Shown here in pieces: positions 12,657 through 12,661 of a stretch of DNA of 12,661 bases. This stretch comes from Oscillospiraceae bacterium. GTDB taxonomy: Bacteria > Bacillota > Clostridia > Oscillospirales > Ruminococcaceae. Numbering within the stretch: the first letter of the stretch is position 1; every line of letters starts with the position of its first letter. A program made the position numbers and the translations under genes. Where the stretch lies: positions 1 to 12,661 of the forward strand of contig SFLS01000030.1 in assembly GCA_004554485.1 (NCBI GenBank). Reading direction: 5' to 3'. Below the pieces are notes generated by a model. That model searched no databases. It saw only the letters and a list, made by a program, of their open reading frames with translations, and was not told the origin of the DNA.

Positions 12657-12661
12657 TACGC

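Overview
The window looks like chromosomal DNA from a GC-rich, low-motility-island gut Firmicute of the Oscillospiraceae/Ruminococcaceae type (Faecalibacterium/Gemmiger/Subdoligranulum-like butyrate producers). This is inferred from the complete acetyl-CoA-to-butyryl-CoA gene set, strong AGGAGG-type ribosome binding sites, consensus sigma-A promoters and G/C-rich third codon positions. The exact genus cannot be fixed from the sequence alone. No RNA gene, CRISPR array, insertion sequence, integrase or replication origin was seen.

Layout. (1) 1-1191, minus strand: a three-gene operon, PPC/DUF296 protein - Nudix hydrolase - DUF523/TudS protein (the last cut by the left edge). Both junctions are 4-bp ATGA overlaps, and a good promoter lies at 1191-1163. 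(2) 1192-1542: an AT-rich spacer without a credible gene. (3) 1554-8303, plus strand: coaD under a near-consensus promoter, then thl-crt-hbd-bcd-etfB-etfA ending in a strong intrinsic terminator. (4) 8322-9247: a ZIP metal transporter with its own promoter, convergent with ndk (9309-9719, minus); the two share a bidirectional terminator. (5) 9768-10354: an AT-rich stretch with a small cysteine-rich CPCC-family gene on the minus strand. (6) 10427-12079, plus: a gamma-class carbonic anhydrase translationally coupled to a stand-alone PTS EIIC-like membrane protein, ending in a bidirectional terminator shared with a convergent low-molecular-weight phosphotyrosine phosphatase (12088-12561, minus).

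How the genes work together. Thl condenses two acetyl-CoA, Hbd reduces acetoacetyl-CoA, Crt dehydrates 3-hydroxybutyryl-CoA, and Bcd with EtfAB reduces crotonyl-CoA to butyryl-CoA; in clostridia this last step can bifurcate electrons to ferredoxin. The terminal step (butyryl-CoA:acetate CoA-transferase, or Ptb/Buk) is not in the window. CoaD makes dephospho-CoA, the precursor of the CoA that carries every intermediate, and there is no terminator between coaD and thl.

The most interesting signals are a 23-nt near-perfect palindrome between coaD and thl (2146-2168), which is a candidate operator because no good promoter is visible there; a 12-bp perfect hairpin without a U-tract between thl and crt (3425-3452); and the tightly coupled PPC-Nudix-TudS operon, which may be a nucleobase/nucleotide clean-up module. 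I did not find evidence for a wholly new system; most of the window is recognisable metabolism.
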